The notes under the pieces are model-generated. The model saw only the letters and a program-made list of their open reading frames with translations. It had not been told where the DNA came from and did no database searches. Positions 48,061 to 60,358 of a stretch of 64,000 bases of DNA are shown here, in pieces. Each line of letters opens with the position of its first letter. Within the stretch, counting starts at the first letter, position 1. The position numbers and the translations under genes are program-made. Origin of the DNA: Drechslerella dactyloides (taxonomy: Eukaryota; Ascomycota; Orbiliomycetes; Orbiliales; Orbiliaceae); assembly GCA_020064725.1 (NCBI GenBank), contig JAGTWJ010000001.1:3162001-3226000 (forward strand). Reading direction: 5' to 3'.

Positions 48061-49351
48061 CTCGATCCCTACTGGTATCCCCTCATATTGGCATAATGGT
48101 CGGCCTTGGCGTTATAAAAAAGGCATAATTGGTAATCGTAATTACATCAACTTCTCGATTTGATATGGATGGAACCTATTTGGGATCATTTGTTGGGATT
48201 GGTCAATATGGCGATATTTGAACTCGTCCTGATGCGTGGTACCCAATCCATATTAAAAAATGGGATACCCTATTTTGCTGATATTATCTAACCAGAGTTA
48301 GCTACACGCTCTTGAGATATTACAGCAGGAGCGGGTATTCGCATATGTCTCGAGAATATCCTACCTGAATACCGTGATCCATCGTGGATTGCGGTAGCTA
48401 TGATTTTCGTTGTTTTTTGGATTTCTGTATTTTTAGTTAGTCCTGGGGCGTTGGCCCGTAAGCTTGATAATAGGTGTATCTGCTGGAACTTGGTCCTAGG
48501 ATCCTGGGTTCGGGAGAGCGCTCAGATTGAGTTTGCGAGGCTAACATACTGAATATAAATATCACAACTGCTCTGCTGTTGTGACTTTTTCTGGGGTTTC
48601 TATATATATACGACTTCTCCTGCTCATTTATGAGGTAGTCAAGAGTACTATGATAGAACTTTTTAATAGATCTCTAGGATATTAGAGCATCCAGTAGGCT
48701 AAAGACCATATTCGTGAAGCTCGTCAGTGTGCACTAAACACGGGATATTTTTACAACAAGGAGCATTAACACGCAGATCACAGAAACAAGAATTCCCGCA
48801 CATTATAATTAGATAATTTGAAGAACCTAATTAATGATGGCAGGTAAAAAGTACTAGCCTTCCAAACCCTTTGGACTACAATACGCGCCTATCTTGAGGT
48901 GGCTTATGGGGCTTGTGGTTGTGCATGTCTTTGCGCAGCTGCCATGCCACATGCCACATGCCAACTGTGCAGCCTATATATATTCAGTGATAAGTAAGTA
49001 CGATTGCTTAGCTGGCGTATAACGTGATCGGTATGAATACCCATCGAACGTCTCCCCAGTTTCAGACCTCAAGCCACCATCGCCTTGGCGTTTAGCAGGC
49101 AATTTTCTAGAGCAGCTCGAGTTTCAATCGCCTTAACTCGCATCTTTATCAATCAATCGGAGACGAAGGTATGCTTATATGTTGATCACCAACCAAGTTT
49201 CGATTACAAGACACTCCGTCCTGTGCTCAAAGAATAACCTAATATACAGCGCAGTAATGCAATTTTCCCAAACACGTTTGCATTCAATCATGCTATTTGT
49301 ACAATTTCCACCCCCACCAGACCTCTTCTCCACCGCCTATAAACCCGCCTT
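48061..49351. other. convergent AT-rich intergenic region
   Basis: Downstream of the GPI-type gene and of the minus-strand Ala-rich gene. It includes about three copies of ATGCCAC (48944-48963). No gene seen. Confidence 0.6.
48944..48963. repeat. ATGCCAC short tandem repeat (about 2.9 copies)
   Basis: Two full and one nearly full copies of ATGCCAC, in intergenic DNA. Confidence 0.85.
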
Positions 49352-50740
49352 TTATGCCCTCCTGTAGACACGAATGAAGCGCGATTCTCGCTTGGCAACA
49401 GTGCTCTGACAATTGTCCGTGCAATCCTGCTGTTGCGTCTCACAGTCAGAGACCTTGACCGCCCTGTTGCCACCGTTTGCTGCGTTGGCACACTGGTTTT
49501 TCTGGACGTCGCAGGCACGTTGGCAGGCGGCGGCAAAGTTGACAAAGCTGTCGCCATTTACAACGAAGGGGCGAGCGCCACCAACATTTTCGACGGGAAC
49601 GGGGGGAGCACCAACGGACCCGGTAAAGGTTTGGACATCGGAGCCCGTGTTGCCAGTGCTTGGTGCGTTATTGTTATCATCTGCGCCCGAGGCAGCACCC
49701 GTGTTAACTGGAGCTGGAGCAGCGGCAGTATCATCGGCGACAGCGGTGGGCGCGGCGGCGTTATCGTTGGCGACAGGAGCAGCTGTGTCAGGAGCAGCAT
49801 CGACACCATTCAGGACACAGTCGTTCCACGCATCGGCGGTAGTCTGGTCGCGAGTGCCAAGGGCCTGGATTTGAGATTGGCAGTCCCGGCAGCGGTCCTT
49901 AGCAGCCTGATTGGACTGGCAGACGTTGGTGAGCTGGTCGCAGATTCTGTTGGTGATAATGTTCGGGTTGAGGGCTTCCTGCTGGCCTTGCTTGGTGAGC
50001 TCGTCGGTAGGGAGGAAGGTAAACTCATCGGCCGCCCGTCCGGGACGACCGGCGACAAAATCCATGGTTGGGACGCAGAGACCGAAGTCGATGTCGCCAC
50101 CAGTAACCGCGCTGGTTGGCTGGGCTGCAGCGGGAGCACTTTGAGCGGCATCGTCCACATTGCTTGCAGCTGGAGCTGGAGCTGCATCTGCAGCCGTTGT
50201 CTGGGATGCAGGTGTGCCGGAGACAGCTGGCCCGCTTCCATCACTGGCGATGCCTCTAAAGTTTGTGAATCCGTTCTCCGTCAGGAGGTCTGCGATACTC
50301 TTTCCATCGGCATTGAGCGGATTCGCCAGGGTGTCGGCGGAAAGCGTATTGACGGCATCAGCACCATCGAAGGCCGGATCAATCAAGGGAATGATACCCC
50401 TGAGGATTGGGTTTGCCGGCAGGCTGGGATCTGTACAGATGGCAGGATTACTGAATGCGAATGGGTTGACATTTTGTTCGGCCTGCACCATTCCCTTCGC
50501 GGCGGCGATGGAATCAGCACCGGTACCGAGCTCCGCGAGGATCTGGTCGCCGCGCTTGAGCTTGTTGCATGGATTGGCTGCGGCGAGAAGATCAGATATA
50601 GCAGCTCCTGCGATCGTGGGAGCTTCGCCCGGATCACCACCCTGGACAGCGGATATGGCCGGGATAGGTTCTTGTTCCCGACCGAATCTGGCCTGAGCAA
50701 CAGCAGCCAGGAGAGACACAAGAATGGCTTGGGAATACAT
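49352..50740 (-). CDS. Ala-rich, Cys-containing secreted protein (462 aa)
   Basis: A single exon. The N-terminus MYSQAILVSLLAAVAQA is a signal peptide. Two Cys-bearing blocks are separated by Ala/Pro/Asp-rich low-complexity linkers. The first has NPCNKLKRGDQILAELG and NPAICTDPSLPANPILRGI. The second has FGLCVPTMDFVAGRPGRAADE, then ICDQLTNVCQSNQAAKDRC with further Cys. A third short block near the end has AACQRACDVQKNQCANAANGG and DCETQQQDCTDNCQ. The Ala/Pro repeats resemble those of fungal proteins sometimes labelled 'circumsporozoite-like', which is a compositional label rather than homology. There is no GPI signal; the tail is basic (RESRFIRVYRRA). It is probably a secreted structural or surface protein. 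The 475-codon antisense frame is a shadow. Confidence 0.85.
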   Translation of the reverse strand: MYSQAILVSLLAAVAQARFGREQEPIPAISAVQGGDPGEAPTIAGAAISDLLAAANPCNKLKRGDQILAELGTGADSIAAAKGMVQAEQNVNPFAFSNPAICTDPSLPANPILRGIIPLIDPAFDGADAVNTLSADTLANPLNADGKSIADLLTENGFTNFRGIASDGSGPAVSGTPASQTTAADAAPAPAASNVDDAAQSAPAAAQPTSAVTGGDIDFGLCVPTMDFVAGRPGRAADEFTFLPTDELTKQGQQEALNPNIITNRICDQLTNVCQSNQAAKDRCRDCQSQIQALGTRDQTTADAWNDCVLNGVDAAPDTAAPVANDNAAAPTAVADDTAAAPAPVNTGAASGADDNNNAPSTGNTGSDVQTFTGSVGAPPVPVENVGGARPFVVNGDSFVNFAAACQRACDVQKNQCANAANGGNRAVKVSDCETQQQDCTDNCQSTVAKRESRFIRVYRRA

Positions 50741-52973
50741 TGTGCTTTAGTCTATATCAAGGTAAATACCCTTTTAGCAAGGAGATATGCTGCCGTGTCC
50801 TGTATCGAAGGTTTCAAGCGACCGCTCAGCAAGGAGATGTTGAACAGCGATATACGTTGAAGGAACGTGAGATGAAGAATCAAATCGAGTCAAAAATGGT
50901 TCAAGGCACTGCCGTGGAGAATCGAACTCAACCCAAGGCCGACCGGCGGAAGTGATTGGAAAGGAGAGAAAGAGAGAAGGATGGTAAAAAGGTAAAAGAA
51001 CGTATAGCACCTGGCTTGCTGATCGATCGTCAAGATGATGAGGAAGAGGAAGAGAGTAGAAAATGCATGTGGGATCCAGGTCTATTTAACTTCACCATCT
51101 TGTATTGATAGCTCTCACCCTCCCGTCACGACTACACAAGTATAACCGCGGCACATCTTGGCGTCAGTGGGGCGGAAGCATGACGTCCAGGTATTGAAAC
51201 CAAGGATACCCCTATCGGACCCCACATAGGCTATGGCGGGCCTGCATTTTCAGGAGAACTCTGCTTGTTCTCGTTCTTTGAAGATATTTCGAATTCTTCG
51301 AAAGTGTAATCAGCAGTCTCGGGCGCAAACGTTGAGCCAATTCTCCAGCAGCGCCGTTAGAATAGGTAATCTGGATATCGATATCGTCAATGCGTCGCGC
51401 GACTCACCTGTCATCTAATCTACCCATGTCGGTCCGTGACATTTCGGAAACGCCAAAGGCTCGCTTAGCGTGCAGAACACGGCTAGGTTAAGACATCCTC
51501 AGCACCATTTGCCTCAGGCATTCCCCATCTGTCGCTGCGCTGGTATGGTTGAAGCAGGGACCGTGTGAACTAGTGAATGAGGAGAAACTAGAGATGTTTG
51601 GGTTGAAAATTTGACTATCACCATGAAAGTTGTTCTCTTGGAATTTCACAATCTGGCTCATGTGGCGTGACAGCTCGTAGGTTTGTGGAGTCGGAACCCG
51701 GAAAATACCCCCTGCCGAGGTTTTTCCGGCTCTTCGATCCAATAGCCTGGCTGAGTTTATGAACCATTGTTTCTCCGTCGCAGAACTGTGGAGACGAGAC
51801 TGTTTCTCAATTCAGTGGCGATTCGAATATTCCGTCCCCGTAATGGACGCATATACATGTAGCTCTAGCGCTCTCAGCTCCTTTGCCTCATCTTAGCTCT
51901 TTGGTACTTTCAACGACCGTGGTTCTCTCGGTCCCTCTTGCTCCGAGGCTTGGTGTTAGACTATACATGTGATTGCTCCATAATGAGGTCGTTTTCTAGA
52001 ACATTGATATGTTACTTCACGCCTTAAGGCCTTGGGTACCCGGGTCAGGGATGGTCCATAACGTTCCAAAATGAGCATGGCCGAATCGCGAACCGTGCAT
52101 CGCCGCGGTCGAGCAAAGCTCGTTCATCGTATGCTGAGCCTCATGAGCTTGGTTCGTAATTTGCAGCAGAGTCGACCGCACTTGGATCAAAATGAGCTTG
52201 CTAGTATACTTGGCCAGTTTGTGATACTGGCCAACACAATCAATCGATGTGGATAGTGGCATATCCTTGGAGCATGAATTCGTGCATATAAACCGACGGG
52301 ATCTTAAAGAAGCTAAATATTGGATCACGAGCTACCAGTATCATGCCGTGAATACGACACACTGAGCCCATGGGGCCAAGCCGTCCGAAATATTATCGAT
52401 GATATTGTATTGCTGTATCCATATATTGATCTGCAACTCGAGCGGAAAATTGCACAAGATTAGAGCCCAATTGCCCATGAATTCTGTGGTCTTAGAGGCT
52501 AAAGGTCATACCGTTGAATTCAATAGATGCGAATTGTGGTAGAGGCGTGAAAATATTGCTCCGCGATGTTTGAGTTTTACCTGGTATTTTCTTCCACGTT
52601 GGCTGGCGCATCCTTGTAATGCGGATTGCTAGGAGAATTCGAATTTATGATTCTTATACGAAGTACTCCATAGCCCAACTCATTGCGCCTGCATCTCAGT
52701 TGATGTCACATATCGGAGAGCTTTGTACGGCCGTACGACGAAAGTAATCTGATCATAGCTACTTCTATTACATGATTCGAAAACGCACTCTGATTAGTAT
52801 TAAACCCCTTTTGGTGCACCAACGTTATCGTAGAGTAATTGCCTATAGATTAGGCTGCTGGGGATGCTTTCGGAAAGATTTCACCCATTTGGCCACTAAA
52901 ATACACTGCCGCTATCCAACAATTAAAATATATGATAGATACATGCAGTCAACGCCAGGCATTCCTAGCTGAA
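50741..52973. other. 2.2-kb gene-poor region
   Basis: The proximal 400 bases are the promoter of the Ala-rich gene. Beyond it are only short frames. A minus-strand frame at 52017-52328 (containing LILIQVRSTLLQITNQAHEA) is the most protein-like, but it has no start context, partner exons or domain I recognise. Composition is AT-rich from about 51.4 kb. Confidence 0.5.
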
Positions 52974-55333
52974 TTACAAAGCTGTAGTGGTCGAAGTAGC
53001 CTCCTTCGGTGCCTTTGTATCCGGCCGCGGGATGGTTGTAAATGAAGTGTTTGGTTCTCGAGATTCAAATGCCTGTAGCCCCCTTTTGTTGTACTTATTC
53101 CATCCGTACAATACCTCTTTATATCCGTCCCGGGTAATGGTGCTGGTGGGTGTAGGCCTGTAAACGTAGGTTTTCGTCTTGACGGGCTTACCTGAAGCAA
53201 GAAGTGTTGATAGAGAAACGGTCGCCGCAGGAAACTCGCCAGTCCTGGGATCGGGAGGAGGGGGTGGAAGGTCCCCGTTACGGTACCATGTCGGCCACTT
53301 CTCACGCGGCCATCGATCTATCCCAATACCATTATATATAACTGTCTCTCCTCCTTTGATTCTAGGATGTGCGAGACGGTGCATATGCCCCACCACGTCG
53401 TCAATGTCAATCCCTGCAGCGAGCCATGTCGCCATAACTCCTGCCACTAATGGAGCAGCTGTCGATTCACAGAAAGATATTCATGTGTTAGCGCGACATA
53501 TATATAACGCCATACAAAGTTATCTAGTCAGCGATAGAGTCCTACACCGCAGGTTATCGTACCGTATGATGTCCCTTCATTGAGGCACAGCCCTCGTTTC
53601 CAATCTTCGTCTCCTGGACGTGGCTGGGTGATGTCGTCCGAACAATCGGGGTTTTTATCTCCAACATGTTTTGTAGCAACCTTTACGTACTCTGCCGGTG
53701 CTGTGATATCAATAATCTTCCCCTTCAAGTCTTTTGTTTGACCGTAGAGCCCGCCCGTATAGTCAACATAACCCCCAACCATAATAAATTTCTGAGGTAA
53801 CAACGGACGGAATAGAGCGGGATAATGGTCGATCATAACGTCCTACGTGAATTTTAAAGTTAATTTAGATTATCCAATCGTTAGCTATCCCGCAAAAATC
53901 ATCTGCTTTAAAGTCCAGAAGAGTGAGGAGAAAGATGGCCTGAGGCGATGGATGCAAAAAGTGTGAAATTGACTGGTATATACATACTTTATCCTCGTTG
54001 CCAGCAGCTGCTACGATGATGACATTGTTCAAACTGATCAAACTTTTCAAAATTTCTAGCATTATATCCATCATGTCTTTATTATAAGACTTATCTTTGC
54101 TCTCGATGTCGCGCGTGATGCCGATGGACAAGTTGATAATGCAGTTCCGGAAACGATTATATTTTTTGATATGGTCATATATCTGCGCGAGCCCATCGAC
54201 GACAGCTAAATGCGAACGGGCAGCGCGTCCGTCGTTCATTACGACCCCCACTATTTCAGCTTCTTGCGCAACACCAGTGTATTTCCCCGCTATCTTTCCA
54301 ATAACGCTAGTACCATGATACTTCCAGAGAAGTTGGTTGAGTGCAATGATAGGGTATTCCGCAGCTTCGTCTGCGGGAAATTCGCCTGGGAAGATCCAAT
54401 CTTGGAAGAAGACATCTTGCATTTCCTGAATGTTATGCAGAAGGGTCAATCCAGTGTATGGGCAAAGCTATGGCGTTAGCATATTCTTTGTATCTTGGCT
54501 AGAATCCATGACACATTGTGCACGGTGGGGTGACATTACTAAGATATACACTACTCCAGGCTGGGATTATAGCTCAAAGAAGCTGGAAGTGACTCACAGG
54601 GTGCTCTAGATCACAACCAGAGTCGAGAACGTAAACTACCTGATGCATACCCGGATCTTTGAAATTCCAAAAGTGGTTTTTGACATCCTCAAAATTAACT
54701 CCTCGCGGCTGCGATAAGATAGCGAGATCATTAGCCACTCCGTTTACAGCTTCCACTTTTGAAGGTATCGATCTCTTTTGGGGCCAGCGCCGCCAATCCC
54801 AATTCCCGTCAGCATAGTAGTCTAGGTTCGGCATGGAAGCTTCGATCTCAGCACTTCGAACGAGCTTGCTGCTTTTTATCTTTGTAATGATCGCCCACAA
54901 TGGGCTCTGTTAGCGCCGGGCAATACTCCTCTTGGATGCAGGGGAAGAGGCTTGCTATACGTGAGCAAGTTGAATGCCAGACCTGGGTTTAACACATTCA
55001 ACTTACCCCTTCCGCAATTGCATCCCACATCATTGCGACTTCATGGTCTCTCGATTCAGGCGGGAAGGATATCGACAACGCTAGGAGCCCGAGATCTGAA
55101 GTTTCCATCAGATGAAAACTTAGCTTTCTTGGAGGTAACGATACGGCATTGGCCCATTCCAGCAGAAGATCCTTGAAATCTCGATCATGCCGGTATAGCT
55201 TTTCCAGGACTATATGATATTCCTCAGCATATTGATCCAAAGTTCCGATCTTACTTAAAACCTCTGATGGGCTAGCGAAGCTCAGTAGTAATCCGACAAA
55301 AATAAAAAAGAATAATCTATATTGTACTCTCAT
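52974..55333 (-). CDS. secreted subtilisin-like serine protease (S8), paralogue A
   Basis: Five exons on the minus strand (55333-55007, 54906-54598, 54467-53988, 53842-53563, 53458-52974) give 626 residues. A signal peptide (VQYRLFFFIFVGLLLSFA) leads to a region with EVLSKIGTLDQYAEEYH, then the catalytic domain. The triad is Asp204 in VVYVLDSGCDLEHP, His263 in KYHGTSVIGKIAG, and Ser464 in NEGTSYAAPLVAGVMATW, which is created across the last intron. The oxyanion-hole Asn is in IIVAAAGNEDK. About 150 residues after Ser, the Pro-rich tail (LPPPPPDPRTGEF) departs from typical subtilases. The gene is a tandem relative of the copy at 56821-59345 with the same exon number and very similar cut positions. 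Codons are A/T-ending, unlike most genes before 50 kb. All active-site residues are intact, so it is probably an active extracellular endopeptidase. Confidence 0.9.
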
Positions 55334-56820
55334 GGCAATTGCTGTAGAAACCTAGTCATTCAGAAGAATATGTCAAGAATGTCCAAACTTTTGGTATTGT
55401 ATGCCCATTGATGGACGAGTTGACTGCAAGCTTATATTTTCGAGCATTCTGACGTGATTTGCAATATTTAAGTATATGAAGAGGCAATTTCTCAGCTCGC
55501 AAGAGGTAGGCAATATATAGTTCCAAATGCACATATACACTTGAAGATGTGTGACTGTGTCCTGTTTCAAAACATTTCCCTGTTGGGTGATTGCGAACGA
55601 ATATACTGACTAACTAGCGTAAGTGCCGGTTGCCCGTACAATTATCGGTTTGGGGCTCCATAGTCTCGAACATTGGAGTTTTTGGTGGCACAGATCGGAG
55701 TTGAAAAAAAGAGAGTCTGCTTACGACAGTGCAACCGAATGTTATACTAATAGAGGCACCATGGAATTCTCGTGCGTTGCGGCGGGACAGTGATGGCGAA
55801 ACTATACAGATGCATTTCGAGGCATGCCTGGTGTTGATCTCACATGGGCAAAGACCGTTGTCAAGTACGGAGAAAGAAGCCGAATAGTGAGCAAGATAAA
55901 TAGACTGTGTAGTATATCCCAATTAACATTTGAATATTCTGAAGGGGTACTCCTATACATGCTCTAGTTGGGGCGCGACGCCGTTATGGTTAGTGTCTTA
56001 GTGCATATCGTTTTGGGGCTCTCGGATGTTAGATACGGTGCGATTCGGCGCGCGAGACCCGGCCGTTCTACAATTCTTAACTTCATAGTATTATCACGGC
56101 GTTGGTTCAATGCTATATTTAGTCTTGTGAACACATCAGCCAAATTAACTAACGTTGTATCGAAAAATGTGTGAGACTTGAGCTAATCGTGATCTATTCA
56201 TGAATTATCTCCGCCGCAATGGTCTACGGGCTCATCCATCATCTAAGTCGCAGGGGCTAAGTTGATTAATGCTGGATGGCCATTTAGCAGTATCATCGGG
56301 TGCCTTACACACTGCTGTGACAACCGGATATCTCTACATCTAAGGTACGCCTTTCGCGCCCACGGAGATCTCAGGTGTTAATAATTCGAGCACTATATCT
56401 TGTCGTATATTATTGCGGTTTTCTGAGCTATGTCTTGTCTCTTAAACGCCAAATATACAAATCCAACTTGTGAGCACGAGCCGGAACACCAAAGAACGAG
56501 GGAGCCGTATATATCAGGGTGCTATCTAGAATCTATAGCCTAGTAGCATTCCTTTCCATGGTGCAGATGGCTCATGGGTAGTGGAGCTCCTTTTGGTTGT
56601 AGCTATTTAGCTTGATTTATCGATAATAAACCGATGGCAAGCTTTAACTGTCACATCAATGTATTGAATTTTTTCCACTCCTCCTTTTCCCCGATAAGTG
56701 AATGTTTGTGGTCTTGTAGCTTACAGTGAGTTTACGTCTGTATGTTACTTGGATAACTATCAGCACCAGAGAGCACCAAAAGTTCAATAAAATCCTTGCT
56801 AAAACGAAGACTAGCTATGG
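55334..56820. other. spacer between the two subtilases
   Basis: AT-rich; no convincing gene on either strand. It contains the promoter of paralogue A at its left end and the 3' region of paralogue B at its right end. Short frames only. Confidence 0.55.
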
Positions 56821-59345
56821 CTATATCTTGTCAATTCGAAGAGGACTGGCCGTATTTCCCGGCAAATTTGTAGGTTCCGGGCCATTCTGCGATTGTATTG
56901 AAGTGGGAGTATCCCGTTTGTTGTATGTATATTTTGTCATCTTGGCCACGCCTGAATGAGATATAGTTGCTATCGGTGTAGGTGTCAGGATTAGTGTCTT
57001 GTATTTTACCGGTGAAGTACCCCCAACGATGTATATAGGCACTGTCGAATATTGAAGTGGCGGATACTGGTGTCCATTCAGTGGAACAGGTGGCGGAGGA
57101 GGGTGGTTAGGATTCGCTTTGTACCATTTCGGCTGCTGAGCAGCAGGCCACCGGTTGATACCAATGCCGTTAAAGATAGTATTTGGCCCGCCGATAGTTC
57201 GAGGGTAACTGAGATTGAGCATGTGCGGAATGACCTGATTGAATTCAATCCCAGCTGCAAGCCACGTAGCAATTATTCCAGCCACGGTGGGTGCCGCTGG
57301 AGGAAAATAAGTACGTTAGCCCAAGGTTAGGCTAGTAAAGGTTATGAGGTATTTAGGGTTCGGGATCTATCTGCTTGAATAGAAATCAAATTCGCCTTAC
57401 CAAAAGATGTACCTGACCGGTGACACAATTGATGTTCCTTCAGCCATCTCGCGAGGAGCCTACGGGAATTATCCACAGGGTGACAATTAACACTTTTGCC
57501 GTTTTCATATTTTCCTGCAACTTGAATCCGTTCTGCTGGAGCTGCAATGTCTATTGATTTCCCGGCTTTGGTATGAGTTTGGCCGTAGACTGCGCCACTG
57601 AAGGTGTTCATGCCTCCTACAAGTATGAAATTTGGGAGATCCAAGTTCGTGAACGCCTGAGGATTGGTGTTAATAGGATCATCCTGCAGTAAAGACGGTT
57701 TAGTTAGTGTGACTGCTTACATTCATAAGCTTGGACTCAATGGACTGAGACTAAAACTCCGACCAGGGTGGTGTCCCCCCAATCGAACATTAACTGCAAT
57801 ATTTCCAGGACGGCATGCTGTATATAAATAGAACATTGCCACACAGGCGCGGCCGAGCACGAGATCTTCACAAGGGATAGCCTCGGCAGCTGTCAAGGTA
57901 CAAGATCGCTCCGCTCAAAGAGCTCTGCATCCCTAGAGCATGAATTTTTATTGTGATGTGGCAGAGCTGATACTTACTGGATCTTCATTCCCAGAACAAG
58001 CTACGATAATGACGTTTGGCAAGCTTGTTAAAGCTCGAATTATCTCTTCGAAGAGATCGTGAAGTACACTCGCATAAGTCTTAAATGGCTTTTTATCTGG
58101 TGATGACCCAACTGACAGCGATACATTGATAATACAGTTTCGATCGGCGTTTTCGCGTTTTATGTGGTCGTAGATCTTGATAAAACCACCTATCGTAGAG
58201 GAGATTTTCCATTCGCCCCGCCCGTCAAAAATCTTTACCATTACGATGCTCGCCTTTTGAGCGACACCTGTAATTCTCCCGGATAATTTACCGACGACAG
58301 GGGTACCATGGTAGCCAGCTGGAGAGTGGTCTTCGTCGTGTTGCTCGTCAGCGGGAAACCCGCCAGTGAAAATCCAATCCTGGAATTTGATATCTGCAAT
58401 TTCCTAAGCAGTATATAACCGTTAGATGACAAAATTGAGTTCCATTTGATAACTCGTCCGTTAGGGACCCTAGACGCGGTACGTAATGTAGTCGATACAT
58501 TCAGAGTCTGAACGATTCCTTACCGGATGGTCCATATCGCAACCACTATCAACTACGTATACTATTTGACCTTCTCCAAGTGTCTTATAGTTCCAAAACT
58601 GGTAGTCTAAATCTGCGATGCTAGCACCAGGTGGTTGTGATAGCACACTGAGCTCGACAAGTGCAAACTTTATCGATTTCGCTTTTGGTGAGAACCCAGC
58701 CCCGGGGTAGCTCATACGTTGCCTGGGGCCTTCTTTAGACGGTGAAGCAGGTGGAATTCGGGCCACATGCCGTACAGAGCGTCTTACAACTTTCTCGCGC
58801 CTCCTAATTCCTCCAGCCCAAGGCTCCTCATTTTTATTGTCAATCCTCTCATAGTCCCATAGGACTGGGTTACAAGCATCTAGCTTCAGTGATCAATTCG
58901 TTAGCGGAACCCTCAAATTCTTCTGTACATCGATAGGTGAGTTGGAGACGAATTTAGCTAAATCTGATCTCGTATACATGCTAACCCCACTTACACCAGA
59001 TTTTAGTGATTTAAGAAATGTCTCCATAATAGAATTAGTGTCTGGAGGCATTTCGATGTGAAACATCACTAATCCCAAATGGGGGCTCTCTATTGGCTGG
59101 TAACTTAGCCTTCTGGGTGGAAGAGCGACTTCGTGAACTCGTCGAAGTAGATTTCTCTTGAAAGCGGCATCCTTTCTGAAGTTCTGCTTAAGGATCACAT
59201 TATACGTCAAGGCGTATTGGTCGAGTGTACCAATCTTACTGAGTATCCGACGGGTCTTGATGGGTCGATGGATTGCCATGGTGAAACTGGCAAGTAAAGA
59301 CAAGAAGAAAAATAAAAAACAACAGGCAGGCTGTAGTCTCACCAT
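56821..59345 (-). CDS. secreted subtilisin-like serine protease (S8), paralogue B
   Basis: Five exons on the minus strand (59345-58997, 58879-58524, 58403-57978, 57683-57401, 57296-56821) give 629 residues. A hydrophobic start (CCFLFFFLSLLASFTMA) is followed by RRILSKIGTLDQYALTYN, shared with paralogue A. The triad is Asp227 in IVYVVDSGCDMDHP, His267 in GYHGTPVVGKLSG, and Ser470 in RSGTSFAAPTVAGIIATW, spanning intron 4. Asn is in IIVACSGNEDP. The first splice uses GTGTAA rather than the overlapping GTAAGT one codon later, because only this gives the ordered DACNPVLWDYERIDN continuation. The tail is Pro-rich (NHPPPPPVPLNGHQYPP). Paralogues A and B differ throughout, so the duplication looks old. 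It probably has the same role as A, possibly with a different specificity. Confidence 0.9.
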
Positions 59346-60358
59346 CGAAACTCGGTGCTATAAATCAACTTACACCACCTCAAGTTAATCCGCCAAAAGC
59401 ATCGGTGATGCTTCTCTATGCAAACTATATATATACAGGCGTACATTGACAAACTTCTGCGGCGGTAGCTAGGGATCGATTAGCCTTTTATCAACGATTG
59501 ATGGACAACATAACATAGCAGAGACCACCGGCACCATGGAGCGAGTATGTATGTCAAGCTCTACGGCATGGCGGATTGTAAAAGCTTGGACTATGTCAAT
59601 TTCGACGTATCAGCCTAATATCTAGTACATAACCCAATCCGGGTAGTGTACGTGGGTATGAAACGCCGCAAATATCACTCACTGTTGTTGTTTGTCCTAT
59701 ATACACGCCGCCAAGCGGGGCTCTTAGTGGCCTTCGCCACATTTACAGATTCTGTGAGACGCTGGTCTCGCAAGCCAAACCCACACAGTTTCATGAGACG
59801 CTAGTTATTTACAATTTAATGTTCTAGCTGTGCATACAATATCCACAGTCTCAAAGTATAAGGTCGCCAGCGTAAGTCTTCTACATAGACCAATATCCCT
59901 TTGCCATAAACGCTACTGACTCTAAGTCGAAATCCCGAATGAACAGTACTGTTTGCATGGCTCGGAGGATCATATAATTCAAAAGACGAACAGGTCAACC
60001 TTTTATTATTTTCAACCTAGCGCACTGCAAAATTTAAATCCATTCTCCACAATCCTCACACCAGGCTCGAATATCATTGGTTTATTTTGCTTTCAGGAAA
60101 CGCAGAAAATTTGAGGGTAAGAAATAGTTTGGTTATGGCATAGTCATAGTGTTAAGATGCCCGTGGGATAAGAGAATCTAGAACAACGGTGGCGACAGAT
60201 GGTCTAGTTCTAGTCTGGCGACCCCTTAGAGTGTCGGAAGAGAAATTGTACAAAGAAAATATCGAGACCTCATGACAATCTAAAAAAAATCCATTCCATA
60301 CCATAATCCATTTCGTCAAGCTCAAAGTTCTTGCTCAAAGTCCCAATCATTAAACAGT
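59346..60358. other. intergenic region upstream of subtilase B
   Basis: AT-rich, with TATATATA at 59429 on both strands. Only a 60-codon chance frame. It includes the promoter of subtilase B and the 3' region of the Cys-rich gene. Confidence 0.55.

Noticed and set aside
49433..50860. 475-codon plus-strand open frame
   Set aside because: Slightly longer than the minus-strand gene it overlaps, but it lacks a signal peptide or domain. The minus frame has a signal peptide and ordered Cys blocks.
50915..50945. GAGAATCGAACTC, resembling the T-arm of a tRNA on the minus strand
   Set aside because: No A-box or pairing acceptor and anticodon arms upstream; the T-stem has only three pairs.
52017..52328. 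103-codon minus-strand frame containing a helical LILIQVRSTLLQITNQAHEA segment
   Set aside because: Looks protein-like, possibly a relic, but no companion exons, start or recognisable domain could be found.
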